Assembly (NCBI RefSeq): GCF_003797765.1
Contig: NZ_RKMB01000010.1
Location: forward strand, 124,001 to 188,000
Length of the DNA: 64,000 nucleotides
From: Ramlibacter sp. WS9
GTDB taxonomy: Bacteria > Pseudomonadota > Gammaproteobacteria > Burkholderiales > Burkholderiaceae_C
Direction: 5' to 3'
Of this stretch, positions 1 to 8,877 are shown piece by piece; position 1 is the stretch's first letter; every line of letters starts with the position of its first letter. The notes below the pieces were generated by a model. It was not told the DNA's origin. It did no database searches and saw only the letters and a list, made by a program, of their open reading frames with translations. A program made the translations under genes and the position numbers.

Positions 1-197
1 TGCTCGCGCCGCGACACGTCGCAGGCCAGCACCAACCAGTCGGGATGACTCTGGCGCGCACGCGCGAGAGCCGTCTCGTCCACGTCGCAGATCACCACAC
101 GAGCGCCGGCGCCATGGAATGCGGTGGCGATTGCCAGGCCGATTCCGCCGGCCCCGGCGGTCACCAGGACGCGGCGGCCGGAAAGCATTTCAGTCAT
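1..197 (-). CDS. Short-chain dehydrogenase/reductase, C-terminus cut by window edge
   Basis: Only the first 65 residues lie in the window. They form the Rossmann nucleotide-binding start of a classical SDR: a TGxxxGIG-type motif (TAGAGGIG) at residues 13-20 and an acidic residue at the end of beta-2 (VICDVD), which favours NAD over NADP. The catalytic Ser-Tyr-Lys lies outside. It is the last visible gene of the minus-strand operon beginning with the sugar ABC transporter, so a sugar or polyol dehydrogenase acting before the SMP-30 lactonase is a reasonable inference. It resembles the other SDR of this window (14842-15618) at the N-terminus (GRRVLVTAGA). Confidence 0.85.
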   Translation of the reverse strand, partial: MTEMLSGRRVLVTAGAGGIGLAIATAFHGAGARVVICDVDETALARARQSHPDWLVLACDVSRRE

Positions 198-227
198 AAA
201 CCCTCGCGTTCAATGCAGGCCAGACGA

Positions 228-545
228 TCATCTCGTGGCACCTTTCTCTTTTAGAACTTGTGCTGCTCCGCAAGGCCCCTTTTCGGCGACCAGCTTGTCC
301 AGTTCCATTTCGCTGACGTAGCCTTTGGCCACCTTGTCGCCAATCTGTTGCCCTGCTGTCCAACGCAGGAATTGAATGGTCCCGAGATAGTTTGAAATTT
401 CGACCCGGCACCGCTCTTCCCGGGTCAAGGGGACAGACACCTCCGGAGTCGCAACCGGACGAGGCGCCTGCTGCGCGAATGCACTCATGAGGCCGACGCC
501 GAGCATCGAGGCGAAAATGACTCGCTTGATTGGCAGTACTCTCAT
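228..545 (-). CDS. Small exported protein of unknown function
   Basis: A 105-residue protein with an N-terminal signal peptide (MRVLPIKRVIFASMLG..., likely cut after AFA or nearby), followed by a soluble acidic and basic domain with two cysteines that could pair in the periplasm. No family was recognised. I chose the second in-frame ATG because AGGAGG lies 9 bases before it but only 3 bases before the first ATG at 551. It lies inside the sugar ABC transporter/lactonase/SDR operon, between lactonase and SDR, so it is probably co-transcribed. An accessory periplasmic role is possible but not shown. Confidence 0.7.
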   Translation of the reverse strand: MRVLPIKRVIFASMLGVGLMSAFAQQAPRPVATPEVSVPLTREERCRVEISNYLGTIQFLRWTAGQQIGDKVAKGYVSEMELDKLVAEKGPCGAAQVLKEKGATR

Positions 546-605
546 TTCCATTCACCTCCTGGAGTTGTTCCATATGGGAGCGGTCACGGGGCTATCGGAT
601 ATGGA

Positions 606-1481
606 TCACCCTGCGAACCGCGGCTCGGCCACGCCCGTCACGCCAAGATCGTGAATGGCGAACAGGCTGCCACGCAGGACGCCGTCACCCGGGAACCGTG
701 GCAGCGGCGGCTGCGCCATCGAGGTGACATAAAGAATGTCGAGATTCGGCCCACCGAAATTCATGCTGGTCACCTTTTTCACGGGCATCTCGATCACTCG
801 GTCCAGGCGGCCATCGGGTGCATAGCGGCAAAGCAGCCCGACATAGACCTGCGCATTCCACAGAAAGCCCTCGGCGTCGACCGTTGAGCCGTCGGTGCCA
901 CCGCCGGGAAGAATCCCTTCCTTGCTGAACGTGCGGCGATTGGCGAGGGTGCCCGTCTCGATGTCGTAGTCGTAGGCCCAGATTTCCTTGGACCAGGTGT
1001 CGGAGAAGTAGAACGTCTTGTCGTCCGGGCTCCAGCAGGGACCGTTGGACACCACAATGCCTTCGTCGATGCGGTGCAGAGACAGATCCGGGTCCAGACG
1101 GTAAAGCGCGCCGTTGGGGCCCGCCTCCTGGGTGTCCATGCTGCCTGCGATGAAGCGACCGCGCCGGTCGACCTTGCCATCGTTCAGCCGGTTGTGCGGC
1201 TTGTCGGGCTCGGGATCGACGATCAGTTGCGTTTCGCCAGTTTTGAAATCGAGAAAATGAAAGCCACTGGCCAGCGAGAGCACCGCGCCGCCATCCCGAC
1301 GCAATGCCATCGAGCCGATTTTCTCGGGGACGTCCCAGGCGCGTACTTCGCGGCCATCCGCCGTGCAGCGGAAGACCCGGCAGCCGAAGCTGTCGATCCA
1401 GTACAGGCGCTGTTCCTCAACGTCCCACAGCGGGCCTTCGCCCAGGGTGGTCTTCACGTCAACCAGAACTTCGATACGCAT
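606..1481 (-). CDS. SMP-30/gluconolactonase-family lactonase
   Basis: 291 residues, the normal size for the six-bladed beta-propeller SMP-30/gluconolactonase/LRE family. The expected metal-site segments are visible: the N-terminal glutamate in LGEGPLW (Glu15), RLNDGKVDRRGRF around residue 100, SNGPCWSPD near 150 and DGSTVDAEG near 200. No signal peptide, so cytoplasmic hydrolysis of a sugar lactone to the aldonic acid is expected. AGGAG sits 6 bases before the ATG. It follows the fused permease by 66 bp in the same operon and is adjacent to an SDR gene, matching an oxidative sugar route (dehydrogenase, lactonase, then an altronate-type dehydratase encoded nearby). The exact sugar is unknown. 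Confidence 0.9.
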   Translation of the reverse strand: MRIEVLVDVKTTLGEGPLWDVEEQRLYWIDSFGCRVFRCTADGREVRAWDVPEKIGSMALRRDGGAVLSLASGFHFLDFKTGETQLIVDPEPDKPHNRLNDGKVDRRGRFIAGSMDTQEAGPNGALYRLDPDLSLHRIDEGIVVSNGPCWSPDDKTFYFSDTWSKEIWAYDYDIETGTLANRRTFSKEGILPGGGTDGSTVDAEGFLWNAQVYVGLLCRYAPDGRLDRVIEMPVKKVTSMNFGGPNLDILYVTSMAQPPLPRFPGDGVLRGSLFAIHDLGVTGVAEPRFAG

Positions 1482-1547
1482 TTGGTGCTCCTCAAAAATG
1501 GGGTGGGGTTGAAATGGGGGATTCGACGGAATGTGCGAGGCGCTGGT

Positions 1548-3635
1548 TCACCGCCGCCTGTCGCGCAAGCCGACGACGGCCGCCAGGACGATCACGCCGA
1601 ACAGAATGGACCGTGAGGCATACGGCAGGTTGGTGCCCGCCAGCAAGGTCTGCAGTGCCGTCAGCATCAGCACCCCACCCAGCATGCCGACGTAGTGGCC
1701 ACGGCCGCCGACGATCAACGTACCGCCGACGACGACGACCGCGATCGATGGCAGGAGGTACTCATCGCCCATGCCCAGGCTCGCCTGCCCGGACAACCCG
1801 GTGAGCAGCACAGCCGCGATGGCCGAGCACAGGCCCGACAGCATGTAAACACCGACCAGGGTGCGGCCGACACGAACCCCGGACAGCTGTGCCACACGTT
1901 GGCCATTGCCGACCGCGTAGATGGAGCGACCGAAACCCGTGCGGGTGAGCAACAGCACGGCCGCCGCGACAAACGCGATGACAAACAACACCACCGGCGT
2001 CACGCCCAGGGACGCGTCGGTCATGAAGCGGCGCAACAGGGGGGATGCGAATCCGTCTGGCGTACCGCTGGAATAGAGCAGTGCCACGCCTTGAAGAATC
2101 CCGTTGGCAGCCATCGTCATCACGATCGGCGACAGACCCAGCAGGACGATGCCCGCACCGTTGATCAACCCTATGAGCAGCCCCAGGCACAGCGTGGCCG
2201 GCAGTGCATAGATGAGGGCCACATCCGAACCCTTGACCAGGCCCGCCAGCAAAATGCCGCACAGCCCGATGGTCCACGGAATCGACAAGTCCAGTCCGCC
2301 GGTCAGGATCACGGCGCCCTGGCCCAATGAGAGCACGACCAGGAACGACGCGAGCACCAGCAACGAGTTGTAGTAGCCCCAGCTGGTCATCGAACGGCCC
2401 ACAACCAGTTGCGTGGCAACGATGACCAGCACCAGGCCGATGTAGGCAGGCAAGGCGAAACGCAAGGTATCCGCATGGCGGACGCGAAATGGCACGGCTG
2501 TTCGGTCCGCGCGGCCGGTCTGCAGCCCTGCAGCGAGTTGTATTGGCCGGGGCGTGGACTGGCGCTGCGCAGGCAGCAGGCCGGCGCGCCGTGCCTGCCA
2601 CCAGTTGCGCGCATGGCGCAAGTTCCTGCGCAGCGGCGAATCGGAGCCGAGGGCGCCCGCCAGAACCGCGAGCAGAAGAATCGCGCCCTCGGCAATCGTG
2701 GAGTAGAACGCAGAGACGTTGAGAGCCAGCAGCGTATTGACCACCAGCATCAGGATGTAGGCGCCGAAGAGCGTCCCCAGCAATCCACCCCGCCCACCGC
2801 CTAACACCGTGCCACCCACGACCACCGCCGCGAATATCTGAAGCAGCATCGGTGCGCCGATCAGCGGATCGCCGGAGCCGGTCTGGCCGCTGATGAAGAC
2901 GCCGGCCAGGCCGTAGCATCCACCGGCGATGACGTACACCATGAACTGCACCCAGCGGGTGGAAACCCCCGCGGCGCGCGCGGACTCGACATCGCTGCCG
3001 ATGGCGTAGATGGCACAGCCGAAGCGTGTGCGCTTGACCCAGGCCCACAGCAATAGCAGCAGTCCGAGCAGCACGAGGGGTCGTGGCAGCAGTCCCGTGA
3101 CGGCGTCGCCCAGCAGCAACTCGCCCACGCCGGGAGGCACGGCACCACCTGGCTTGTCCATGACCAGCAAGGTCACGCCCTGGAGGATGAACATCGTCGA
3201 AAGGGTGACAACGATGGGCTGCATGCGCAGGCCGGCGATGAACAGGCCGTTGAAGGCGCCGGCGAGGACACCGATGCCGACACCGGTCAACACCACCAGG
3301 GCCGTGGATGCCTGGTTCTGCTGGAAGGCAGTGGCCAGCACGGCATTGACAAGCGACACGATGCCGCCCGCGGAGAGATCGAAGCCGCCGGACAGGATGA
3401 CCAGCGTCTGCCCCATCGCCGCGATCGCCAGCGTCGTGCCTGTCGTGGTCATCGACGACAGGTCATAGTAGGAGAGGCGGACGGGCCCGATGCTCGCCAC
3501 CAGAAGCAGCAGCACCGAGAACACCAGCATCGCGATCAACAGGCCGCGGTGGCGCGCCAGGGTACGAAGTGCCGGCAGGCGGCGCACCGCGACCGACACC
3601 GAGGCGTGGGCGCCGAGGCTTAGGACTTCACTCAT
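1548..3635 (-). CDS. Sugar ABC transporter permease, two permease domains fused in one chain
   Basis: 695 residues, about twice the usual 320-340 of RbsC-type (BPD_transp_2) permeases. Two homologous halves are visible: one with the family motif ILSGGFDLSAGG near residue 80 and a closing VVVGGTVLGGGRGG region near 280, the second with ILTGGLDLS near 445 and VVVGGTLIVGGRG near 645. A hydrophilic linker rich in Arg and Gln at about 335-380 joins them. Each half has multiple membrane segments, so the chain probably forms the whole transmembrane pore. It overlaps the upstream ATPase gene by ATGA, implying translational coupling. Tandem-fused permeases of this class exist but are a minority. Confidence 0.92.
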   Translation of the reverse strand: MSEVLSLGAHASVSVAVRRLPALRTLARHRGLLIAMLVFSVLLLLVASIGPVRLSYYDLSSMTTTGTTLAIAAMGQTLVILSGGFDLSAGGIVSLVNAVLATAFQQNQASTALVVLTGVGIGVLAGAFNGLFIAGLRMQPIVVTLSTMFILQGVTLLVMDKPGGAVPPGVGELLLGDAVTGLLPRPLVLLGLLLLLWAWVKRTRFGCAIYAIGSDVESARAAGVSTRWVQFMVYVIAGGCYGLAGVFISGQTGSGDPLIGAPMLLQIFAAVVVGGTVLGGGRGGLLGTLFGAYILMLVVNTLLALNVSAFYSTIAEGAILLLAVLAGALGSDSPLRRNLRHARNWWQARRAGLLPAQRQSTPRPIQLAAGLQTGRADRTAVPFRVRHADTLRFALPAYIGLVLVIVATQLVVGRSMTSWGYYNSLLVLASFLVVLSLGQGAVILTGGLDLSIPWTIGLCGILLAGLVKGSDVALIYALPATLCLGLLIGLINGAGIVLLGLSPIVMTMAANGILQGVALLYSSGTPDGFASPLLRRFMTDASLGVTPVVLFVIAFVAAAVLLLTRTGFGRSIYAVGNGQRVAQLSGVRVGRTLVGVYMLSGLCSAIAAVLLTGLSGQASLGMGDEYLLPSIAVVVVGGTLIVGGRGHYVGMLGGVLMLTALQTLLAGTNLPYASRSILFGVIVLAAVVGLRDRRR

Positions 3636-5206
3636 GCTTCTGCAACCTCAACGATGCGCGATGACGATGAACCGAGTGCGGCCTGGAGGATGGCTTTCTC
3701 GCTGAGGTGATGGGCCTGAATTTCGGCCCCGATCTCCCCGCCATAGAACACCAGCGCGCGATCAGCCAGATGCACGATTTCGGGGATTTCTGTGGAATAG
3801 AACAACACGGCGCCGCCGGCGTCGGCGTAGTCGCGGATCAGGCGATAGATCTCGCTCTTGGTCCCGACGTCGATTCCTCGCGTCGGGTCGTACAGCAGCA
3901 GGACGCGGCTTTGGGCGAGCAACCACTTCGCGATCACGATCTTCTGCTGGTTGCCGCCGGAGAACGCCCCGGCGCGAGTCCACAGGGCCCGGAGATCGAT
4001 CTGCATGCGCGTAAACACATCTTCGACGGCATCCGTCTCTGCTGCGTTGTCGATCAGCAGCCCGCGGCGAAAGCGGTCGACCACCGGCATGGAGGCATTG
4101 AGCATGCCCGTCAATTGAAGGAAGAGCCCCTCGGTCTTTCGATCCTCGGGCACCAGGCTGATGCCGATGTTGGCGCGCACCGCGTCGACCGGCGACTGGA
4201 TCACGATGGGTTCGCCATCCACGCGCAGGCTGCCGCCATGGACATCCGCCATGCCGAAGCATGCGAGGAACAGGTCCAGCTGGCCCATCCCCTGCAGGCC
4301 CGCCACGCCCAGCACCTCACCGGCCCGCAACGAGAAGGACGCACGGCGCAACTTGCTGCCTGCGCACAGGTCGGTGGCGCCGAGGACTTCGTTGCCCGCA
4401 GGACGCGACGCGTCGGGACGCGGGGGGAAGGCCTGCGTCAGCTCACGTCCGGCGATCATGTTGATGATCTCGGCATCGCTGAACTGGGCCGTCGGCGCCG
4501 TGGCGATATGCCGGCCGTTGCGCAGTACCGTGACCGTGTCGCAGAAGGCGCGAACCTCCGGCAAGCGATGCGAGATGAAAATGACGGTGACGCCGCGCGC
4601 TCGCTGCGCGGCGATGAGGTCACCCAGCCAGTCGACGTCGCGCCCGGAAAGCGTGGATGTCGACTCGTCCAGGAGCAGCACCCGAGGGTCGCGCATGACG
4701 GCACGCGCGATCTCGAGTTTTTGCTGGATGGCCAGGTCAAGTTGCGAGATGTCTTCGTCCAGCGGCACATCGGACAGCCCCAGTTCGGCCAGCTTCGCCG
4801 CGATCGTGTCTCTGGCACGCCCCCGGCGCAGCATGCCCAGCGCATTGACCGGCCCGTACGGGAGCATCAGGTTGTCCAGCACGCTCAGGTCCCGCACGTG
4901 GGTCATTTCCTGAAACGCGGTCTGGATGCCATGCTGGTGCGCCACGCGCGGGTTGGTCAGCGCAACAACCTGGCCGTCCAGTCGGCAGTGGCCCGCCGTA
5001 GGCGTCACCAGGCCGGACAGGAGCTTCACCAGCGTCGACTTGCCGGCCCCGTTCTCTCCAAGCAGGGCATGGGCGCTGCCCCGGGCGATCTGGAACGACA
5101 CGTCGTCCACGGCGCGCGTGGCGCCGTAGATTTTGCTGACGTGGTCGATCTCGATCGCCTGTGCAGGCCATTTCGGATCACTGATGCCGCTCATGCCGTC
5201 TCTCAC
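3632..5206 (-). CDS. Sugar ABC transporter ATP-binding protein (RbsA/MglA type, two nucleotide-binding domains)
   Basis: 524 residues with two ABC ATPase domains, as in RbsA/XylG/MglA. The first has Walker A GENGAGKST at residues 50-58 and Walker B LLLLDES. The second has the signature FSGGNQQK but a degenerate Walker B (LLLYDPTRGID, with Tyr-Asp replacing Asp-Glu), a known pattern in the C-terminal half of this family. The gene starts with GTG sharing its G with the TAG stop of the binding-protein gene (TAGTG overlap); an internal ATG at codon 5 is an alternative. It energises the fused permease downstream. Confidence 0.93.
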   Translation of the reverse strand: MRDGMSGISDPKWPAQAIEIDHVSKIYGATRAVDDVSFQIARGSAHALLGENGAGKSTLVKLLSGLVTPTAGHCRLDGQVVALTNPRVAHQHGIQTAFQEMTHVRDLSVLDNLMLPYGPVNALGMLRRGRARDTIAAKLAELGLSDVPLDEDISQLDLAIQQKLEIARAVMRDPRVLLLDESTSTLSGRDVDWLGDLIAAQRARGVTVIFISHRLPEVRAFCDTVTVLRNGRHIATAPTAQFSDAEIINMIAGRELTQAFPPRPDASRPAGNEVLGATDLCAGSKLRRASFSLRAGEVLGVAGLQGMGQLDLFLACFGMADVHGGSLRVDGEPIVIQSPVDAVRANIGISLVPEDRKTEGLFLQLTGMLNASMPVVDRFRRGLLIDNAAETDAVEDVFTRMQIDLRALWTRAGAFSGGNQQKIVIAKWLLAQSRVLLLYDPTRGIDVGTKSEIYRLIRDYADAGGAVLFYSTEIPEIVHLADRALVFYGGEIGAEIQAHHLSEKAILQAALGSSSSRIVEVAEA

Positions 5207-6339
5207 TATTCGGGTTGACCCACCAGCGCGGCGTTCAGGCCGATCTCGGGCGCATCGTTCGAGAAGATCGAGCCGAACCAGCCCGGGTTGCTGACCACCG
5301 CCGGCGAGAACACGTTGCAGCCGCTCTTCATCTCCTGCCAGCTGCCTACCTTGCAGTACTTGACGGTGTCATTGGTCACGAGCGGCAGGGGCAGCGTTGT
5401 CAGCTTGGGAACGTTCTTGCCCTCCAGCTTCTGGACCGCAAGCTTCAGCGCCAGGGCGCCGGAGTAGGGCGGCGAGGCGTAGGAGATGCGCGGAGCGCCC
5501 ATCGGCGTGTAAGTGCCATTGGCTCCCTCGACCTCGGTACCGACAGGCAGCATCTGAACGCGGCCACCGTTGGAGCCCTCGCCGGCACACGGCTTGAGCG
5601 TATTCGGCTTGCCGCCTGCCTCGAGCTGCATGGTGTTGGCGGTGTAGCAGCCGACCTGCATCCAGAGCCCGTCGATCTGGTTCCAGTTGTGCGTAGCCAG
5701 AATCTTCGACATCTCGGTTCGCGCGACGGCCTGGCTCCACATGCCGTTGGCCTCCGCAACGATCTTGATGTCCGGGTATTTGGCGAAAACCTCTTTGGCT
5801 GCCTTGGTACGCAGGGTGTCGACCGACGTGCCGGGCACGCCGTTGATGACCACGATGTTGCCTTTGCCGCCCATCTTCTTCGCCAGCCACTCCGCGGTGA
5901 CTCGGCCTGCTTCTTCCTGGTTGATCGCGACGTTGTACGCGCAAGGCTCGGTGATTGCCGCGTCATAGGCGATCACCATCACGCCCTTGTCGCAGGCGTT
6001 CTTGACCGCGGCATTCAACGCCGTCGGCGAGATCGGGTAGACCACGATGGCCTGCGCGCCCTGCTGGACCATCGCGTTGATCTGCTGGATCTGGCGCTGC
6101 GCGTTGGGCCCCGAGACTTGGACCTGAAGATCCACCTTGTTGGCCAGGCTCTTGTGGCTCGCCATCGCCTTGACCATGTTGGCCGCCTCGGCCTGCCAGT
6201 CGTTGCCGATGTAGCTCATCGACAGGAACACCTTGAACTTCTTGTTCTGTTGCGCATGAACCGTTGCGGGCGCAGCCGCGGCCATGGTGAGGAGTGCGGC
6301 GCCGAATAGCGGCGCCAGTTTCGTCGGGGTCCAGCTCAT
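5206..6339 (-). CDS. Sugar ABC transporter periplasmic binding protein (Peripla_BP_4 type)
   Basis: 377 residues with a signal peptide (cleavage probably after ATVHA) and a mature sequence typical of ribose/galactose-type binding proteins (KFKVFLSMSYIGNDWQ, repeated IVVYPISP and VMVIAYDA strands around the hinge). It is the first gene of the operon with ATPase, double permease, lactonase, small exported protein and SDR. AGGAG lies 7 bases before the ATG. About 60-90 bases upstream are two copies of the GntR-type operator, so expression is probably repressed by one or both FCD regulators encoded next door. Ligand: a sugar or sugar acid, not identifiable here. Confidence 0.92.
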   Translation of the reverse strand: MSWTPTKLAPLFGAALLTMAAAAPATVHAQQNKKFKVFLSMSYIGNDWQAEAANMVKAMASHKSLANKVDLQVQVSGPNAQRQIQQINAMVQQGAQAIVVYPISPTALNAAVKNACDKGVMVIAYDAAITEPCAYNVAINQEEAGRVTAEWLAKKMGGKGNIVVINGVPGTSVDTLRTKAAKEVFAKYPDIKIVAEANGMWSQAVARTEMSKILATHNWNQIDGLWMQVGCYTANTMQLEAGGKPNTLKPCAGEGSNGGRVQMLPVGTEVEGANGTYTPMGAPRISYASPPYSGALALKLAVQKLEGKNVPKLTTLPLPLVTNDTVKYCKVGSWQEMKSGCNVFSPAVVSNPGWFGSIFSNDAPEIGLNAALVGQPE

Positions 6340-6402
6340 GAGTTTGCTCCTGTCTAGTTAGGTTTCGGGTGAATGCGAGGGCGGTTCGACCGCATCAAGC
6401 AA

Positions 6403-6432
6403 ATGTGATCATAATATGTGTGATCACAGATA
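6403..6432 (-). promoter_or_regulatory. Double GntR-type operator upstream of the sugar ABC operon
   Basis: Contains ATGTGATCAT (6403-6412) and the perfect palindrome TGTGATCACA (6419-6428) extended to TGTGATCACAGATA (6419-6432). Read towards the ABC operon, the sequence between the two palindromes is ACATATTATGA, which offers a -10-like TATTAT, so bound repressor would cover the promoter. The same 14 bases occur exactly at 9918-9931 and 11190-11203, and variants lie before both gntR genes. Confidence 0.75.
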
Positions 6433-6497
6433 GCGAATAGGGAAAACCCGATTTTCGCGAGAAACCTTCGGGTGTCGACTGGCTGCCCGGGGCTGTG

Positions 6498-6539
6498 TTA
6501 ACTGATCACAGGTATCACTTTGCGGCATATACTTCAAGC
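6498..6539 (+). promoter_or_regulatory. Promoter and operator variant of the first gntR gene (probably leaderless)
   Basis: TATACT at 6528-6533 ends 6 bases before the chosen ATG at 6540, placing a normal transcription start at or next to the A of ATG, and no Shine-Dalgarno sequence is present. Upstream, ACTGATCACAGGTA (6501-6514) is an inverted variant of the operator TATCTGTGATCACA (11 of 14 matches) lying over the -35 position, consistent with autoregulation. The second gntR gene has the same arrangement. Confidence 0.6.
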
Positions 6540-7307
6540 ATGGTCATTAGCAACCTTGTCACACCGTTGACGCGCCAGACTCTCAGCGCCGACGTTTATT
6601 TGCAGCTGCGCGATTTGTTGATGAATGGCCGCGTGATGCCGGGCGAGCAGCTGTCGCTTCGCACCATTGCCGAGGCGCTTGGGGTAAGCGTAATGCCGGT
6701 GCGTGAAGCGGTGCATCGTCTCGTCGCGGAACAGGCGCTTGAACTGTCAAGCAACCGGGTCTTGCGTGTGCCGGTGATGACGGTGAGCCAGTTCCGTGAA
6801 ATCACAAGCATCCGCACCAATCTCGAGGGCTTGGCCACTGCTCATGCCGCGACCCTCCTGGATGCGGCTGCCCTCGAGGATATCGAGGCACTGCACGAAC
6901 GTTTCTCCCGAGAGATGTCGCTGAAGCGGCCCGACGGATCGAAACTGATCGCCGCCAACAAGGAGTTGCATTTCGCCATCTACCGGCAGGCACGGATGCC
7001 GATGCTGATGCTGATGATCGAGTCGCTCTGGTTGCGAGTGGGGCCCATCCTCAATTACGACCTGAGCACGGGCGTTGCACGGGTCAGGGAACAGATCCAG
7101 ACCAACCACCACGGCCAGATCGTTGGTGCGCTCAAGAAGAAAGATGCAGCGGCGGCGGCGGCGGCGCTGCGCCGCGATATTGAGAGCGCTGCCGAGTACA
7201 TTGTTTCAGTTGGCGCGCTGGTCGCAGCGGATGCGCTGCCACCACCGCTGACTGTCGCTGCTCCCGCGCCTTCGGTGGTCCGGCTTCCGCGACTGCGGAG
7301 TTCTTGA
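6540..7307 (+). CDS. GntR-family regulator, FadR/FCD subfamily (paralogue 1)
   Basis: 255 residues from the chosen ATG. The N-terminal winged helix (about residues 10-75) includes the typical MPGEQLSLRTIAEALGVSVMPVREAV recognition region at 33-58; the C-terminal part is an all-helical FCD ligand domain with the metal-type residues of ANKELHFAIYR and NHHGQIV. An upstream in-frame GTG at 6495 is rejected because it would place the operator inside the coding sequence and because alignment with paralogue 2 begins at this ATG (M-x-I-x-x-LVTPLTRQTLSAD). It is divergent from the sugar ABC operon and convergent with the dehydratase. FCD regulators usually release DNA on binding a sugar acid or other carboxylate. 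Confidence 0.9.
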   Translation: MVISNLVTPLTRQTLSADVYLQLRDLLMNGRVMPGEQLSLRTIAEALGVSVMPVREAVHRLVAEQALELSSNRVLRVPVMTVSQFREITSIRTNLEGLATAHAATLLDAAALEDIEALHERFSREMSLKRPDGSKLIAANKELHFAIYRQARMPMLMLMIESLWLRVGPILNYDLSTGVARVREQIQTNHHGQIVGALKKKDAAAAAAALRRDIESAAEYIVSVGALVAADALPPPLTVAAPAPSVVRLPRLRSS

Positions 7308-7315
7308 TCCAAGGG

Positions 7316-8842
7316 CTACATCTGGGCGCCGATCATCCACGGCACCGTTTCCTCGTTTCCGACGCCCAACTCTTCGCTCCTGGACTTCTCGCCCGAAGCG
7401 ATTCGCAGCATCAGTTCGAAGATCTCCTGCCCCTTGGATTCGAGCGTTGCCCCGCCGTCCATCACATCGCCACAATTGATGTCCATGTCATCCTTCATGC
7501 GCATGAACATCTTCGTATTGGTCGCGAGCTTGATCGACGGCGAAGGCTTGGCACCGAAACAGGAGCCGCGCCCGGTGGTGAATGCAACGAGATTGGCGCC
7601 GCTTGCAATCTGGCCGGTGGCGCCCATCGGGTCGTAGCCGGGAGCGTCCATGAACACCAGCCCATGCGTAGTGATCGGCTCGGCGTACCGGTAGACGCCC
7701 ATCAGGGCAGAAGAGCCGCTCTTGGCGACCGCGCCGAGTGACTTCTCGAGAATCGTGGTGAGCCCCCCCGCCTTGTTGCCGGGTGTCGGGTTGTTGTCGA
7801 TGCTGCCCTTTTCGCGGTCCGCATACTCCTCCCACCACTTGATGAGGTCGACAATCTGTTCGCCCACTTCGCGCGACACCGCGCGGCGTGTCAGAAGATG
7901 CTCGGCACCGTAGATTTCAGGCGTTTCACTCAGGATGGCCGTGCCGCCCTGTGCGACCAGCAGGTCTACGGCCATGCCGAGAGCAGGGTTTGCCGTGATG
8001 CCCGAGTACCCGTCCGAGCCTCCGCATTGAAGCGCAACCGTCAGGTGAGCGGCCGACACTTCCTCTCGGCGGCATTGGTTTGCCACTGGCAGCATCGCCC
8101 CGACGGCCGCGATGGCCGCCTCCACCGTATTCCGGGTTCCACCCATGTCCTGGATCACGAGAGGAGCAACCAGCTTGCCCGCCTCGATACCCTCCGACAT
8201 GAACATCGCGCCCATCTGGTTCGCTTCGCACCCCAAGCCAATCACGACGACGCCGGCAAAGTTCGCGTGCTTCACGAATCCCCCCAAGGTCCTGCGCAGT
8301 TGTTGCACGCCGTTTCCGTTGTGTTCGATGCAGCAGCCGAAGCTGTGCGTAATCGGGACCACGCCATCGACGTTCGGATAGTCCTTCAATACGTCGTTCT
8401 TGGAGAAGTGTTCGACGACCAGCTTGGTGACAGTGGCCGAGCAATTGACGGTGCTGACAATGCCGATGTAGTTGCGGGTTGCCACCCGCCCATCGGCGCG
8501 GACGAAGCCACGAAATGTGGCGGGCGCGGCGGCCGGCACCGCGACCTTTGCGTCCTCGCCAAATGCGTAGTCGCGTTTGAACGAGCCCATCGCCAGGTTG
8601 TGCGTGTGAACATGTTCGCCGATCCCGATGGGATGCGTTGCGAAGCCGATGATCTGGCCGTAGCGCAGCACCGGCTCTCCGGCCGCAACAGGGGCAAGCG
8701 CCACTTTGTGCGCGGCAGGCACATCCGCCTGCAGGATGATCCCACCGAACTCCGCGAGCGGCGTACCTTTGGGAATGGGGTTGCGCGCAATGGCGACGTT
8801 GTCGTTCGCATGAAGCTTGAAGGCGAGGGATTCGTGGGTCAT
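7316..8842 (-). CDS. Altronate/galactarate-type dehydratase (UxaA family)
   Basis: 508 residues, close to full-length UxaA. The N-terminal SAF domain (about 10-85, including IPKGTPL and the HTHNLA motif) precedes the UxaA/GarD catalytic body, with conserved stretches GFVRADGRVATRNYIGI, HSFGCCIEHNGNG, ALQCGGSDGYSGITANPALG and FTTGRGSCFG, whose cysteines and charged residues belong to the metal site of the family. It removes water from an aldonate or aldarate to give a 2-keto-3-deoxy acid. It follows the Bug binding protein gene by 35 bp in the same direction, under the shared GntR operator, and fits after the SDR and lactonase of the neighbouring operon. The precise substrate (altronate, galactarate or a relative) is not resolved. 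Confidence 0.9.
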   Translation of the reverse strand: MTHESLAFKLHANDNVAIARNPIPKGTPLAEFGGIILQADVPAAHKVALAPVAAGEPVLRYGQIIGFATHPIGIGEHVHTHNLAMGSFKRDYAFGEDAKVAVPAAAPATFRGFVRADGRVATRNYIGIVSTVNCSATVTKLVVEHFSKNDVLKDYPNVDGVVPITHSFGCCIEHNGNGVQQLRRTLGGFVKHANFAGVVVIGLGCEANQMGAMFMSEGIEAGKLVAPLVIQDMGGTRNTVEAAIAAVGAMLPVANQCRREEVSAAHLTVALQCGGSDGYSGITANPALGMAVDLLVAQGGTAILSETPEIYGAEHLLTRRAVSREVGEQIVDLIKWWEEYADREKGSIDNNPTPGNKAGGLTTILEKSLGAVAKSGSSALMGVYRYAEPITTHGLVFMDAPGYDPMGATGQIASGANLVAFTTGRGSCFGAKPSPSIKLATNTKMFMRMKDDMDINCGDVMDGGATLESKGQEIFELMLRIASGEKSRSEELGVGNEETVPWMIGAQM

Positions 8843-8877
8843 GTTGTTTCTCGGATTGGCAGCAGTGGAATTTGCGT

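Noticed and set aside
3632..3635. Frameshift or artefact joining permease and ATPase genes
   Set aside because: The ATGA overlap is a normal coupling signal and both reading frames are complete.
3707..5218. Long open frame of 503 codons on the plus strand
   Set aside because: It lies opposite the sugar ABC ATPase, has a His/Asp/Arg-rich composition typical of the complement of high-GC coding DNA, and matches no family.
6403..6432. TGTGATCACA as a CRP site
   Set aside because: The CRP consensus needs TGTGA-N6-TCACA; here the two halves are fused without the 6-base spacer, and sites lie at gntR genes and their neighbours, so an FCD regulator fits better.
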